Assembly: GCA_011800155.1 (NCBI GenBank)
Contig: CM022374.1
Span: 248,001 to 312,000 of the forward strand
Origin: Flammulina velutipes
Taxonomy: Eukaryota; Basidiomycota; Agaricomycetes; Agaricales; Physalacriaceae
Direction: 5' to 3'
DNA: 64,000 bases
Below, piece by piece: positions 11,375 through 21,879 of this stretch. Under the pieces are notes generated by a model. It made no database searches and was not told where the DNA came from. It saw only the letters and a list, made by a program, of their open reading frames with translations. The translations under genes and the position numbers were made by a program. Position 1 is the first letter of the stretch, and each line of letters opens with the position of its first letter.

Positions 11375-11772
11375 GATTGGGATTGAATCCTGGCTGATTT
11401 TGAGATTCCCATTTTTAAAGGAACGGCGTGCGGTATTCTTAACCCTCCGATACGGGGTCCTACATATAATCGTCACGAGAGCTACACTATTTCTATCCGA
11501 CTCGGGTCTCGGATATCGGATTGAATTGCAGGGCATGACTTTGTTATGGTCAGTATAACGCGACTGGGACGCGTCGAGATCTGACGAATATAGGCCGACG
11601 AACCGACGAAGAGTCAGAACGGTGCCGACGTGGAGCCGACCCTATGTACTTGAAGGATTTCAGTTCTTCCTTAGGCCCTTCCTCTTCCACCCTTCACTGA
11701 AGAAAACCAAAATGTAAGAGTAACCCAAATATTTCCTATTCCTATATCTGAACCACATACAATAGCTGCCAA

Positions 11773-13383
11773 ATGGGTTCCACATCTCAAACCCTATCGT
11801 CTGAACGTCTGCATCCTCGACAGGCATCTTCGCACCCCCCGGTCATCCCTCTATCCATCATCGATTCGAGTGTGGTCAACTTCGCTTGCGCAGCTGGCCT
11901 TTGGATGTACACCTCTTCGCCCGATATCGATTTGCTCAGGGAGTCACTCATAAGGACTCTCGAAAGAGGCTACTCGCAGTGGTGCGGACAGCTCCGCTTC
12001 GCTCCCTACAGCGAGCACACTTCCGTTCAGTACCATACACACCGGTACGGGCGTGTCATCCTAGAGCTCGGAAAAGACGATACGCAAAACCCCGGGATCG
12101 CCTTTGTTGTCGTCCAAAGCTCATCCACTCTTGACAAACATTCTTCAGGTCCCAAAGAGCCGGGAATGAAGATTTGGGATGCTGGGTACGCAGCGTCTTC
12201 TTCGGGTCTCCTACCAAACGACCCACCCCTTGCATTGCACAACCTCGTTAACTACAAAGGCTTACCAGCCGTGATCGTTCAGGTTACCCAGTTCGCGTGT
12301 AGTGGAATGGTCATTGGGGTGAAGATGGCTCACTGCCTCGGAGACGCACAGACACTGGTCACTTTCGTCAAGGATTGGGCCAATATCTCTCGCTCCGCTT
12401 CCCCATTACCGGATCCTCCCCTCTTCGCTCCTGGAAAGATAGACGACTGTGCGTCTGGCCTCATCGATGCTCACCCTCCCAACGCAGAGCTCATCGACAA
12501 GGCTAGAAAGTTGCCGATCAGCAGGAACGATTGGTGGGCCCCACCTTCCAATGGCCAGGTTCCTGAGTGGGGCGCGACACTCTCGTCCATCCCCAAAACC
12601 CTCCAGCAAGCTAGCCTCGAGCCCGGCACCCCGATGGCATGGGATGAACTGGACTTCACAGTCCCAGTCAGCCATTACTGCATCCACTTCACCGCCGACG
12701 ACATCGACAGGATCTGGGATGCATCTACCCTCTCCGCACAAGGAGTCCGAATAAGCAAATTTGACGCTCTGCAGGCCTTCCTGTGGACGCTCATTCTCCG
12801 TGCACGGAAATCGCACTTCGTAGAATCGGGGGATCGTTCCGCCATTCTGAGCATCACCCTGGGCGCTCGGGAACGCACAGACCCTCCACTCCCCTCGCGC
12901 TTCTTGGGCTCTCCAATCCTCATGGCCCGCGTCGAAACCGACCTCGATCCTGACGGGTGTAGCGTCTCCGATATCGGCGCGTTGGCTGCCTCCATCCGCA
13001 GGACCGTGACGCTCTTCGATACCGAGGCGATTGGTGCGCTTCTCCATGACATGGCGCATGAAATCTGCTCATATCGCATATGGGGTGCCTTCCTGGGTCG
13101 AAGAAATACCATTGGCACTTCATGGCTTCGTTTGGGTGCATATGATGTTGATTTTGGAACTGGTGCGCCCATAGTGGTAGACGCTGTGATGCCGAGTATG
13201 GACGGGTGTATACAGGTTATGGATGCTGCGCCGAGTAATCCTAGGAAGGATGGTATGAGATGGTACGAGGATGGAATAGTTGCGTCACTTCATTTGAGGG
13301 AGGACGTTATGAAAAATCTATTACAAGATAGTTTGCTGGTCGTCGGCATTCTGCAAGGTGGTGATTTAATACATGCGTTGTGA
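11773..13383 (+). CDS. BAHD/trichothecene-acetyltransferase-like CoA acyltransferase
   Basis: A single uninterrupted ORF of 536 aa, unusual here where nearly all other genes are intron-rich. It belongs to the transferase family (PF02458 type) that moves an acyl group from CoA to an alcohol or amine. The catalytic HxxxD motif is visible as MAHCLGDAQT near residue 196. The structural DFGWG motif near the C-terminus appears as the variant DVDFGTGAP around residue 460. N-terminal ...PLSIIDSSVVNF... and a central linker fit the two-domain fold. No signal peptide; cytosolic. The acceptor is unknown; relatives act on sesquiterpenes, phenolics and polyamines. Lack of introns could mean retroposition or simply a naturally compact gene. 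No biosynthetic partner lies next to it. Confidence 0.85.
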   Translation: MGSTSQTLSSERLHPRQASSHPPVIPLSIIDSSVVNFACAAGLWMYTSSPDIDLLRESLIRTLERGYSQWCGQLRFAPYSEHTSVQYHTHRYGRVILELGKDDTQNPGIAFVVVQSSSTLDKHSSGPKEPGMKIWDAGYAASSSGLLPNDPPLALHNLVNYKGLPAVIVQVTQFACSGMVIGVKMAHCLGDAQTLVTFVKDWANISRSASPLPDPPLFAPGKIDDCASGLIDAHPPNAELIDKARKLPISRNDWWAPPSNGQVPEWGATLSSIPKTLQQASLEPGTPMAWDELDFTVPVSHYCIHFTADDIDRIWDASTLSAQGVRISKFDALQAFLWTLILRARKSHFVESGDRSAILSITLGARERTDPPLPSRFLGSPILMARVETDLDPDGCSVSDIGALAASIRRTVTLFDTEAIGALLHDMAHEICSYRIWGAFLGRRNTIGTSWLRLGAYDVDFGTGAPIVVDAVMPSMDGCIQVMDAAPSNPRKDGMRWYEDGIVASLHLREDVMKNLLQDSLLVVGILQGGDLIHAL

Positions 13384-13588
13384 AGCAGAATTTATTCTTC
13401 GCGAATTGTGGGTTTTGGTTCAGCTGGAAGAAGGGACCCATAATCGTACATGTTGATCGATCAGAATAACGGATCATCTATCTCACCAGTGACCAAGGAC
13501 AGAGCAGGAGCGTAAGAGGACATGACTAGTGGATGGGCAGGTCGAAAGCAGAGTTACATAGCAGAATGAGACAACACAGAATAGAGAT

Positions 13589-14841
13589 CTAAACACCCTT
13601 CGCCCCGCCTAGAATACTCCCACTTTCGTTGACCAACCGCTGTTGCACACCGGCAAGAACCTTGGCTCTTTCATCAAGCACACCGTTATGGGAATCAACA
13701 TGTTTGTCAAAGGTAGCGAAGAGTTTGAGCTTGGTGCTGGGAGGAGTTAATAAGGCAAAGGAGATCAACGGAAACGACAAACGTCATGTGTAGCTTGACA
13801 AAATCCAGGATCCTAACGTATTTATCCATGATAGCTATGCCCAAGGTAAGCAAAGGACATCATGACAGGAATGAGGAATGTTTACTATCTGCGCCGGCAA
13901 CCCATTCATCCATGGTGCAGTTCTTCCACTTTTCGGTAAGCGTATCGTAAGAATCCATGTGTTCTTCCACGTAGATGTCAGCATCGCGACCTAGCAGCTT
14001 GGTGAGGGCAGTGTCGCCTTGACTTTGCGAAGCGGGTTGTTCTTGACTGAGCGGTTGCTGGTCGTACTGGCCGATGTCTGGACGGTCGAAAGACCCGCGC
14101 TGGGGGCTTGGTTGATATTCAGAGTGATGAGACGGCGCAAGAGGGCTCGACATGCGACTGGGAGAATAGCTGGTAGGATACTTCGTCGCCTAAGTATGCA
14201 GTCAAAAACAGCAGCACGGGACAATCGATAGTACACACCTCATCCAGTTTGTAACGCTTCGGATTGCCGTATGACATGTCGTAGAGTGCGTTATCTTGGT
14301 CGTCATCAAAATCATTACGACTGCGTTTGTTCGAGTTGCGCGTAGAGGATTGGTTGCGAGAGAACATGGAGCGATCGGGAGAAGCAAACATCTCAGTAGA
14401 AGAGAAAGAGGTCGATATATGCGCGTCCTTGTTATCGACAGAGTCCTTGGGATCGAAGAATGGAGATGCAGTCTGTTGCGGATGGACAGGTCTTGGAGCG
14501 TGTAGGCCTGGTGTCGATGTGTTGATACGTCTAGGGAATGGAACTTGCTTGTCCTTTATGTTTTCTGGTCCAGAGTCGCGTCGAGAACCAATCTTATGCG
14601 TTCCGCCGATAGGTTTCTTCTTCGTCATGAGATTCTGCAGATTAAGCGGCTGAGGCATCGAGGCTGAGGCGACAGCAGCGGATATAGTGTCTTCTGCAGC
14701 CTTGTCGGCGGCGTTCGAGTGCAAAGGGTTAGTGCGGTCAGGAGTGAAGCTGGGTAGTTTAGGCGGCGGATTCTTGCCAGTAGCACGCGATGCTGGACGT
14801 GCGGCGAGACCAGAAGGCACGAAAGGTTGGCGCGCGCTCAT
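13589..14841 (-). CDS. Disordered nuclear protein, possibly Ecm11-like
   Basis: Four exons on the minus strand. A first exon of ~200 residues starts MSARQPFVPSGLAARPASRA and is rich in Pro, Ser, Asn and Arg, with a basic patch NSNKRSRNDFDDDQ. The next runs to DEWVAGAD, followed by a short exon reading TIMDKYVRILDFVKLHMT and a last exon TKLKLFATFDKHVDSHNGVL to ILGGAKGV. The whole is ~380 aa. The helical C-terminal ~90 residues, after a long disordered region, resemble the layout of the Ecm11 C-terminal domain (meiotic synaptonemal-complex protein), but the match is weak. The start at 14841 lies 232 bp from the divergent F-box gene, so they may share a promoter. Confidence 0.55.
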
Positions 14842-15073
14842 CGTGCTCGACAGCGAGGACGTCGGTCAGGAGATGGTGGTGGTAAGAAGACAAGAGCGAG
14901 TTGGGCGGGTCGGGCGCTACGCGTGCCATGTTTGGCACCGAGCGCCTTGGGCACGTGGAGGTGGACTTATCGGTACAGTGGCTGTGCATCTTTCCTCTTG
15001 CCACCAGCTCACCGGTCGTGCTCATCGTCGTGGACGACGCCGACGACGTTTAAGACGTCCCCTACACAGTTGA

Positions 15074-16885
15074 ATGGAATCCGGAGATGATATGAGGTGC
15101 GTTTGCATGCTCCGGGCACTCCATCTTTTACTGACAGCTTTTAGTGGACTGACAACGTTGAAACGGCGGCATGGGCGTCTCAACCTCAAAAGAGACGACG
15201 ACGACGACGTCTCGATGTCCCCGGGATCGAGCTACACAGATATTGAAGGATGCTGCTCCGTTCCCGCGTCGATGAGCTCGCCGAACGTTATGGGCAGCAC
15301 GCGACAGGCGTCGTTGCCTATCAACCCTACGCCCAGGCATCTCTACCGGCCATTCGAGTCGGACGATGAGGACCTCGGGATGGATAGAGGCCAGTCCTCG
15401 ATGCCGGAGCGCAGCTGCCAGTCAAAGCCCTCCACACCGTCAGAGACGCTACGCCGAGGCGGGTTCGGGATATCGAGAGTGAGCACCGACCTTTCTTGAT
15501 TTGGGCTTCAAATGCTAACTCTAAACTAGCACGGATTCGACTTTGAGACGGGCCATACCCTTTATTCAACGACAGCTGCGAGTCGGTGGTCGACAGACGA
15601 GCTGGATGATGTCTCGACTTCAAACATCATACACACCCTTCCCAACGAACTGCTTACCCTCATCTTCGAGGCAGGCTCATCCCTGACCCATCCCACGCAC
15701 TGCGAACCAAAGTCACCCTACGTCCCGATAACCGTCAAGAAGATGACACCCTTCATGGCGACTGTCATGCAGGTCTGTCGTCGCTGGCGGCAGGTTGCCA
15801 TCCACACGCCTTCTCTTTGGACTTCGCTACACGTATCGCGGTCAAAAAAGGCTGTCGACAAGCTTCCGAACATCCAGGACTACCGAAATCCTCTGCCATG
15901 GGTAACCGAGCATCTCTTGCGCTCCCAATCACTCCCACTAGACATCAGTGTCGACTGTCGGAATCTTTCCACCAGAGCAGTCTTCGCCCAGCTTGCTACA
16001 GAATCCCAGAGATGGCGCAGTATGCGTATCACCGTCACATCACTCCACGAACTAGGAACCCCGTTGGCCTGCGTCAAGAAAGCGTCGGCACCTCTTCTTG
16101 AAACACTCGAATTGACATCACTCAAATATCACGACTCCATCGCGTCTCCGATACCCACTTTCCTTCGTGATGGCCTCTCGCCACGCCTAGCCAACGTTCG
16201 ACTCAACAGAGTGAACTTGTCATGGCTGACGTTCCCACTCAAGAACCTCAGAACGCTGGAACTCCGCTTCATCGTGTGGCCAACCTATGACGCTCTCGCC
16301 GAGATGCTCGACGAATCACCCAACCTTGAATCCCTTCTCCTTCATATCGATAACACCGCTGCGAAACTTTTAGAGCGGCACACACGGCCTTTCATCAGTA
16401 TCCCTTCCCTCAAATCACTGGAAATGCGGCTGTTCAGCCAAGGACAGCCTACCATCTGCCCATTCCTTCACATCTTCAACACCCCCGCGCTCGAGTCTTT
16501 GACGATGCGGGATGTCACATCCTCCGATTGGTGTCGGATCTTGGTGTATTTTCGGGTGTACTGCACCGCGTATCCTATGCTTCGCCATCTTGCACTATCA
16601 TCCATCAAAGGCCTCATCAATGTTGATTCGAGTGCAGTTAGGGCGTTCCCTCAGCTCACGTCGTTGTCGCTGTCAGGCCTGTACGCCAACGCGTTCTTCA
16701 GGCTGCTCGCGCACGAGAAGACGGACGATATGTATCGCGTGCCGGTGTGGCCCAACCTGACCAAGGTGTCGGTGAGGGGGGACGCGAGCCTGAGCCTGCC
16801 ACTGGTGGACCGGGCAATAGAAGCGAGGAGACAGATGGGGCGGGCAGTGACTGTCTCTGTTGATCAAAGGATGCCCGGGGAATAA
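15074..16885 (+). CDS. F-box protein with degenerate leucine-rich repeats
   Basis: Three exons: 15074-15096, 15145 to ~15480, and ~15532-16885. The first joins through AG|T to give MESGDDMSGLTTLKRRHGRL. A disordered N-terminus with an Asp run precedes an F-box (IHTLPNELLTLIFEAGSSL ... VMQVCRRWRQVAIHTPSLW) at about residues 150-220. About 300 residues of leucine-rich, repeat-like sequence typical of Agaricomycete F-box families follow. The expected role is substrate receptor in an SCF ubiquitin ligase, binding Skp1 through the F-box. These families are large and fast-evolving, so the target cannot be inferred. Confidence 0.85.
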
Positions 16886-17367
16886 TCTCTCCAAGTGCTT
16901 TATGTTATATACCATCCTGATTATTGTTGTGTTTACGGTGTTTTTGGTCATACTTATTTACTGTTACTGGTTCACGGTTTTGCATCTCTAGTCGACGGAC
17001 GACCCTTCGCTAGGCTTCACTCATCATACATATGTCTCTAATGCATTTTCGCTCTTTATTGGTAGCCAATATGTAGGTATCGCTATTACAATCAAGTTCT
17101 GTAACACGATGCTTGTGTGGCGTAATTATCTTTGCGATTGATCTGTTGATCATGGTTAGAGCTAGTTGATATTGATGTAATCTTCCTGATAGAAGAACGT
17201 TTCTATACTCGACAATCAACCTTTGTTTGCAGTAGTGAGATTAACTAGCTCGTCTCAGATTTCACAATCGATCGCTGGAACAATCAATTCAATGATCACA
17301 GGCTGTAGAGAAGGATACATAGCTCAAATGAGACAAATACAACACTAAGTTACACCGGTTGACAGCA
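16886..17367. other. Intergenic region between convergent genes
   Basis: About 480 bp of AT-richer sequence holding the 3' ends of the F-box gene and the GLTP gene. I see no ORF with coding character. A one-base variant of the dispersed 9-mer (TGTGGCGTA) lies at 17116-17124. Confidence 0.5.
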
Positions 17368-18107
17368 TTACACAACACCATGCCCCCCATCCTGCAAGTA
17401 CGTCTTCAGGCGCACAACAATCACATCTAGACCCTCTAACCAGAGACGTAGCTCCTCATCCAGTTTATCATGAGGCGCTCCCTGGGCTATCCTATTGTAA
17501 AAATCCCTACGGTGCGGGACTGCACGAAGAGCGACCTTGATGCATCACATCATTAGCTTCCGAAATAACCTTCGCAGTAGGTCGCTGTCAGATCACTCAC
17601 ATAGACCACGGAGCGTATCACGAATGAATGATGATGCTTCAGCACAGTATCATACGACGCTTTGAAGCAAACATGCAGCTCGCGCGTGGGGTTCGCCTGC
17701 ATGTTTTGCAGGGCGTTGCATGTGAACGCTAGACCCCTCACGAGCCGAACGAGCGCTCCCTTATTCTGCCACCCCGGGAGTAACGATTCGACGGTCTTTG
17801 GCTCCTGGCTCGCGGTGTAGTGCGCTCGGACATCCTAACGGAATGTTTAACATGTGGCGGGCGAAGAAAGAGAGAACATACTCACCCTAATATTATTCCG
17901 AATATCCATCTGGACGAATCCAAAGACGCCCGTTCCCAACAAGTCGAACATCCCAACTAGCCCATCGGACGCTTCGAGGAAAGCGTGAGTATCGACACCA
18001 TCAGTGTGAATAGGGACATCTGCGAAAGACTAGGTGTTGTTGAGAATACAGAGGGGTTGGTAGGTTAGCAAGAATGGTACCCTGACGGTTTCGAAGTATG
18101 GTTTCAT
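17368..18107 (-). CDS. Glycolipid transfer protein (HET-C2 type)
   Basis: Cytosolic GLTP-fold protein moving glycosphingolipids between membranes; the best-known fungal member is HET-C2 of Podospora. Exons on the minus strand join to ~205 aa starting MKPYFETVRSFADVPIHTDG. Family features: FLEASDGLVGMFDLLGTGVF followed by FGFVQMDIRNNI (the D..GN-like lipid headgroup region, here D-x-R-N-N), then ALVRLVRGLAFTCNALQN and ASYDTVLKHHHSFVIRSVVY, with the conserved His/Trp-containing helix, and VALRAVPHRRDFYNRI near the end. Lys of the canonical D-x-x-x-N-K motif is not obvious, so headgroup preference may differ. Introns are 50-70 nt. It ends convergently with the F-box gene. Confidence 0.85.
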
Positions 18108-18625
18108 GATGGTGAGGACGACAAGGTGAAGTTCCCAGAGATCTCCACCTATATGTGGGGAAGAACGTGGAAACAGTGAGGTTTGACGTCAAGAAGAGAA
18201 GGTGTGGCGCGTGTCGTTTCAGTCACAACCAGTGAGTTTCGGAGAGAGCGTAAGGTTCGCGGGAAGGTATTATTTCGCTGAGTACGTGCTCCAAATCGTA
18301 CTTGTGATGGATGTACGAGATGAATGAATGGTCGGCATTTGCCGAGGGAATATCCCACGCACTGGGAACGTGTTAGTCTTGAAGATAACCCATTGGAGTA
18401 CTAGTTGCAGCTGTAACATAGGGCTATTAGCAGTTACGGTCGAAGTCAAAGATGGTATGGATATACAATGCCGTCGTGGGTCGTCATCACGGGTTTGAGT
18501 CCTCCAAATCGTTTACCACATCCATGATACCCGGTGGTCGGCGATTGATAAGTGCATCAAGGCCTATGTGGATTTGGTATATAACCATCGATACCCCGCT
18601 ACGTTGCTTCCTATCAGTACCAGTC

Positions 18626-19058
18626 ATGCCCATCCTTCTCCAAGTCAAAATCACCATCCCTTCGTCCGAGTTGGACAGATTCTTCGAGTTTTTCCAGCCA
18701 GCATACGACGCTGTCATTGCGGAGCCGGAGAATAGCTTCTTTGAAGTATCCGTCGATAAGAAGGACGTCGCGGAGAATGGGAAAGTCTACATACACCTAG
18801 TGGAAGGATGGAACTGTACGATTGAGCATTTGACGCAGGTATGTATCGTCATCGAAGGAAGACTCTATTTGATGTTGACTTGCCTTTAATGTCTTAGGTG
18901 CAGGCCAAGAAGCCTTACTATGAACCGTACACTAAGGCTTTCGATGGGATATGGGAACGTGAGCCCCGTCGTATCAATACCTGCTGTTTGATGACTGACG
19001 CTTAATAGGTGAAATCGGTGTCACTGAGAGTCTTGCCAAATATTCGAAGGCTACTTAA
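18626..19058 (+). CDS. Small dimeric alpha-beta barrel protein (antibiotic biosynthesis monooxygenase-like)
   Basis: Three exons (18626-18838, ~18899-18959, ~19009-19058) give ~107 aa. The N-terminal strand MPILLQVKITIPSSELDRFF, the helix FFEFFQPAYDAVIAEPENSF, the strand FFEVSVDKKD and the phrase KVYIHLVEGWNCTIEHLTQ fit the ferredoxin-like ABM/EthD barrel. The end is WEREIGVTESLAKYSKAT. Such proteins act as cofactor-free monooxygenases or simply bind small molecules; no function can be set. The start is the ATG that begins the first strand; an upstream ATG in frame would add 58 residues with no domain. Confidence 0.7.
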
Positions 19059-19454
19059 ACGTGTATCATTGGATATGGAATCTTGTATGCCCCTGCTAGA
19101 CATCGTCGTGGTCTACGTATATGTCGCGACTGCTCTATTGCTGACGCGCGAAAAATCTGGTCTATGGATTTCTTTGCTTGTTCCTGAGCGCCGCCTCTAG
19201 CCTTTCTTAGCCTTCTCTGAATCGTCGCGTCCTTTCTTACTCTTCACTCGAAATGCTCAGAATCGGTTGTTGCGGTTGGCGCTTTCCTTCTGAGCTGCTT
19301 TCATTAGGGTATCCAAGAGTCTCGGACGCCACGCACGCGTGAAGTGAAGCTCCAAAAAGAACCAAAAAGCACGTTTTTATATAAAAGTATTCAAAGTTGG
19401 AATGAAGAAGCGATTTGTAGTTATTGTTACAACCTTTGTGAAACTCGGGAGATT

Positions 19455-20160
19455 CTACAAGCTGAGGATACTGAGCAGAGCCAAAAGAAGGCTGAGCACG
19501 GTGCCCACAAGACCGCTCAATCTAAGGAGGGTCTCATTTAGCAACACGAGGATGAGAGAGAAGACGAAACGTACAATCCGGTAACGACGACGAGCAATCC
19601 CGGGAGCAAGGCGTTCAGGCTAATGAGCAAGTTGAGGATGAGCAGCGTGATGGTGCTGATGAGCGTGAAAGCGGCGGGGAAAGAGGTGAGAGTGCCATTG
19701 ATACCCTGTGGGGAGCGCGCGTTGAGCATATGTTCAGAAGGAAATAAGAAAGTAGGTATACCTTGACGATAGCCGCAATGAGAGCCGCAATGGCGTCCAC
19801 ACTCTGCCTGGTGGCGAGCCCACCAACCGGTACAGTGGCGAGAGATTCGTGAGCGCTGGTGAGCGCCGCGGTGATCTCGTCCCAGAGAGGCTGGACGTTC
19901 TCGTCTGAGGCGGTTCCGCCAGCTACGAGGGAGTCTTATCAAGTGGTGGTTAGCATGAAATGCAAACCTTGAAGGAATAGAAACCAACCAATCTGGGGCA
20001 AAATGTTGTCAGTCTTGCTTTTGAGATCGTTCAAGATGCTGGTGACGTCGGCGCTGGTGTCGCGCGCAACGAGAGCGTCTTTTCCGACAGGCGACGGGAT
20101 GGCCTGCACGAAGGTGAAGACGGCGGAGAGAGCAACGAAGGCGATGCGAGAGATGAACAT
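19455..20160 (-). CDS. SC15-like hydrophobic secreted protein (left copy)
   Basis: Four exons on the minus strand give ~180 aa. The signal peptide is MFISRIAFVALSAVFTFVQA. A hydrophilic half (ILNDLKSKTDNILPQIDSLV, WDEITAALTSAHESLATV) is followed by a strongly hydrophobic half (STITLLILNLLISLNALLPG, then LSGLVGTVLSLLLALLSILS). This two-part layout is like Schizophyllum SC15, a wall protein involved in aerial hyphae formation, and related HsbA-like secreted proteins. A TATA box sits 95 bp upstream. The right-arm copy at 58305-59015 has identical exon structure with about 10% residue changes, and both are intact. Confidence 0.7.
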
Positions 20161-20254
20161 TGTGAAGAGTACTGGTGGAGCTGGTTCAAAGAGGACTGTG
20201 AAGGCAGAGGTAGAACGATTGTACTACTGATTTTCCACTGTATTTCTGCGAGGC

Positions 20255-20261
20255 TTTTATA
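20255..20261 (-). promoter_or_regulatory. TATA box of SC15-like gene, left copy
   Basis: TATAAAA on the minus strand, 95 bp before the ATG. The same sequence and spacing occur before the right copy (58204-58210), which supports function. Confidence 0.6.
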
Positions 20262-21879
20262 CTGTCGACCTTTCCCGGTAACCCCAAGTGGTATATGGAA
20301 AGAAAAAAATGGCTGTGTGCTCACCGCGATGCCCCCAAGATTAATTTGTCACAGGAGTCGGGAGAACTGAATAGACAATATTCTCAAGAGGTGAGTTATG
20401 GCATTCTGTATGAGGCAAGTCTGAAATCAATCAAGCTCGCCATCGATTTTGCGTGACCAAGGGGCAAACGTGACCGCGAAGGCGCAGATTCAAGTCTAGG
20501 AACGTTAAAGTTGATGCGGAGTGTACATATCCTTACGATATACACGTCAGAATGACGCGGATCTTTACGGGAAAAGAGTGATTTTCGCACATCCGATGGG
20601 AAGATGTGGCGCACTAAGGGTTATTATTAAATTTGAGAGCGAGTAATCCCCAAGACGTGAATAAAGGCGCCATACCTTGTCATATTCGTGTAAGAAGGGA
20701 GTTTCTGTACGAAGGCCTCGAGTTTGACAGTCACAGATGAAAAGCTGAGATGCATCAGACAGGAACAAGAAGACGAAGCCCACCGTGGCCTCGAGCTCTC
20801 AAAATCTGACTTCCTTGCTTGATCTTCAAGCGATGCCCGTATGGACCGACGGCCCTCCAGCAGTCTTTAGCCTAGGAGACCTTCCCAGCCATCGAAATCT
20901 GCTGCTAAAATGAATAAGCGTGATGGAAGTGCGAGCGTGGGAAAAGTTCGACGTTGATGTTCAAGTTGGCTCGGTCTCTAGATGCTTCTCCTGGCCTCTC
21001 ACATGGAATAAACACCGAGTCTCTGGAAATCAGCGAAACTCCGATTGGCGGAATTGGCGGATCACTGACAGTTTAGTTTAGAAAACGTGGTTCAGCATAG
21101 AGTGTGGCGTCGATTATCTGACCAAAGTATAGCAAGATTTACCTCTTGTGATATGTGGGAAACGGAATGGTGTGTACGTCTAGCACAATAAATGCATCTA
21201 GCATCCCCATGTCCACTTCATTCTGGTGTACACTGTGGCGAACGTATAAGTGATAGGGTAATAGAACTGAAGTGCTTACGGAAACTAAGGCACAGTAATC
21301 GTAAGCTTACATGAACTAACCTTCTACCCACTTCAGCTCAGAGGACATTATTCTCCAATCGGTGTTTGCTTGACAGTAGAGGGGCGACATTTGACGTACC
21401 ACTGTGACACTGTCAGCACACCAATCGACGTAAATAACATCTCAGCAAACGGGCATTGGACCTCCACATGGGAGCTCACGGTAGGACACAATCGCCGAAC
21501 AGCCCCTGCGATTCAAGAATTATGTCGTTGTTCGAGCTGTCGGCACTAAAGTCCAGCCAGAACCGATCCACGTCAGAATATCCTCTCGTCTCATGGAGCC
21601 ACGAATCCTTGGAAAGTAGCAGCGCCACATTCCAGATCTACCTAGGTGTCGTCAGTACGGAAGGCCTTTTGCCTCAAATACCCATAAAGTCCTGCCGTAA
21701 TGACACCCGCGATTCTCTTCGAAGCATTTGGCCCCGTGCCTAGAGTCAAATGGCCTCTTCAGAACGCGAGAATTTTGCGAAGAAGCTTTCCGTTCCTAAT
21801 TACAGAACACCCGAATCCTCCGTTAATCAAGAGCCCGGAAAGAAAAATTAATTATACCCGGCGTCCCTTCAATTATCCA
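20262..21879. other. Duplicated spacer, no convincing gene
   Basis: Spacer between the SC15-like gene and the 3' end of the decayed DENND6. It aligns in patches with 56710-58200 and has gained extra sequence relative to that arm. A 95-aa plus-strand ORF at 21456-21743 is not preserved in the other arm. An exact TGTGGCGCA lies at 20605 and an 8-of-9 variant near 21621. Confidence 0.5.
20605..20613 (+). promoter_or_regulatory. Dispersed 9-mer TGTGGCGCA
   Basis: Exact copy upstream of the left SC15-like gene, conserved at the matching place in the right arm (57859-57867, opposite strand). Confidence 0.45.

Noticed and set aside
12406..13172. Minus-strand ORFs of 217 and 165 aa inside the acyltransferase
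   Set aside because: Overlap a gene with clear catalytic motifs on the plus strand; codon-bias shadows.
21456..21743. 95-aa ORF between the SC15-like gene and the DENND6 remnant
   Set aside because: Not preserved in the matching part of the right arm and has no splice or family support.
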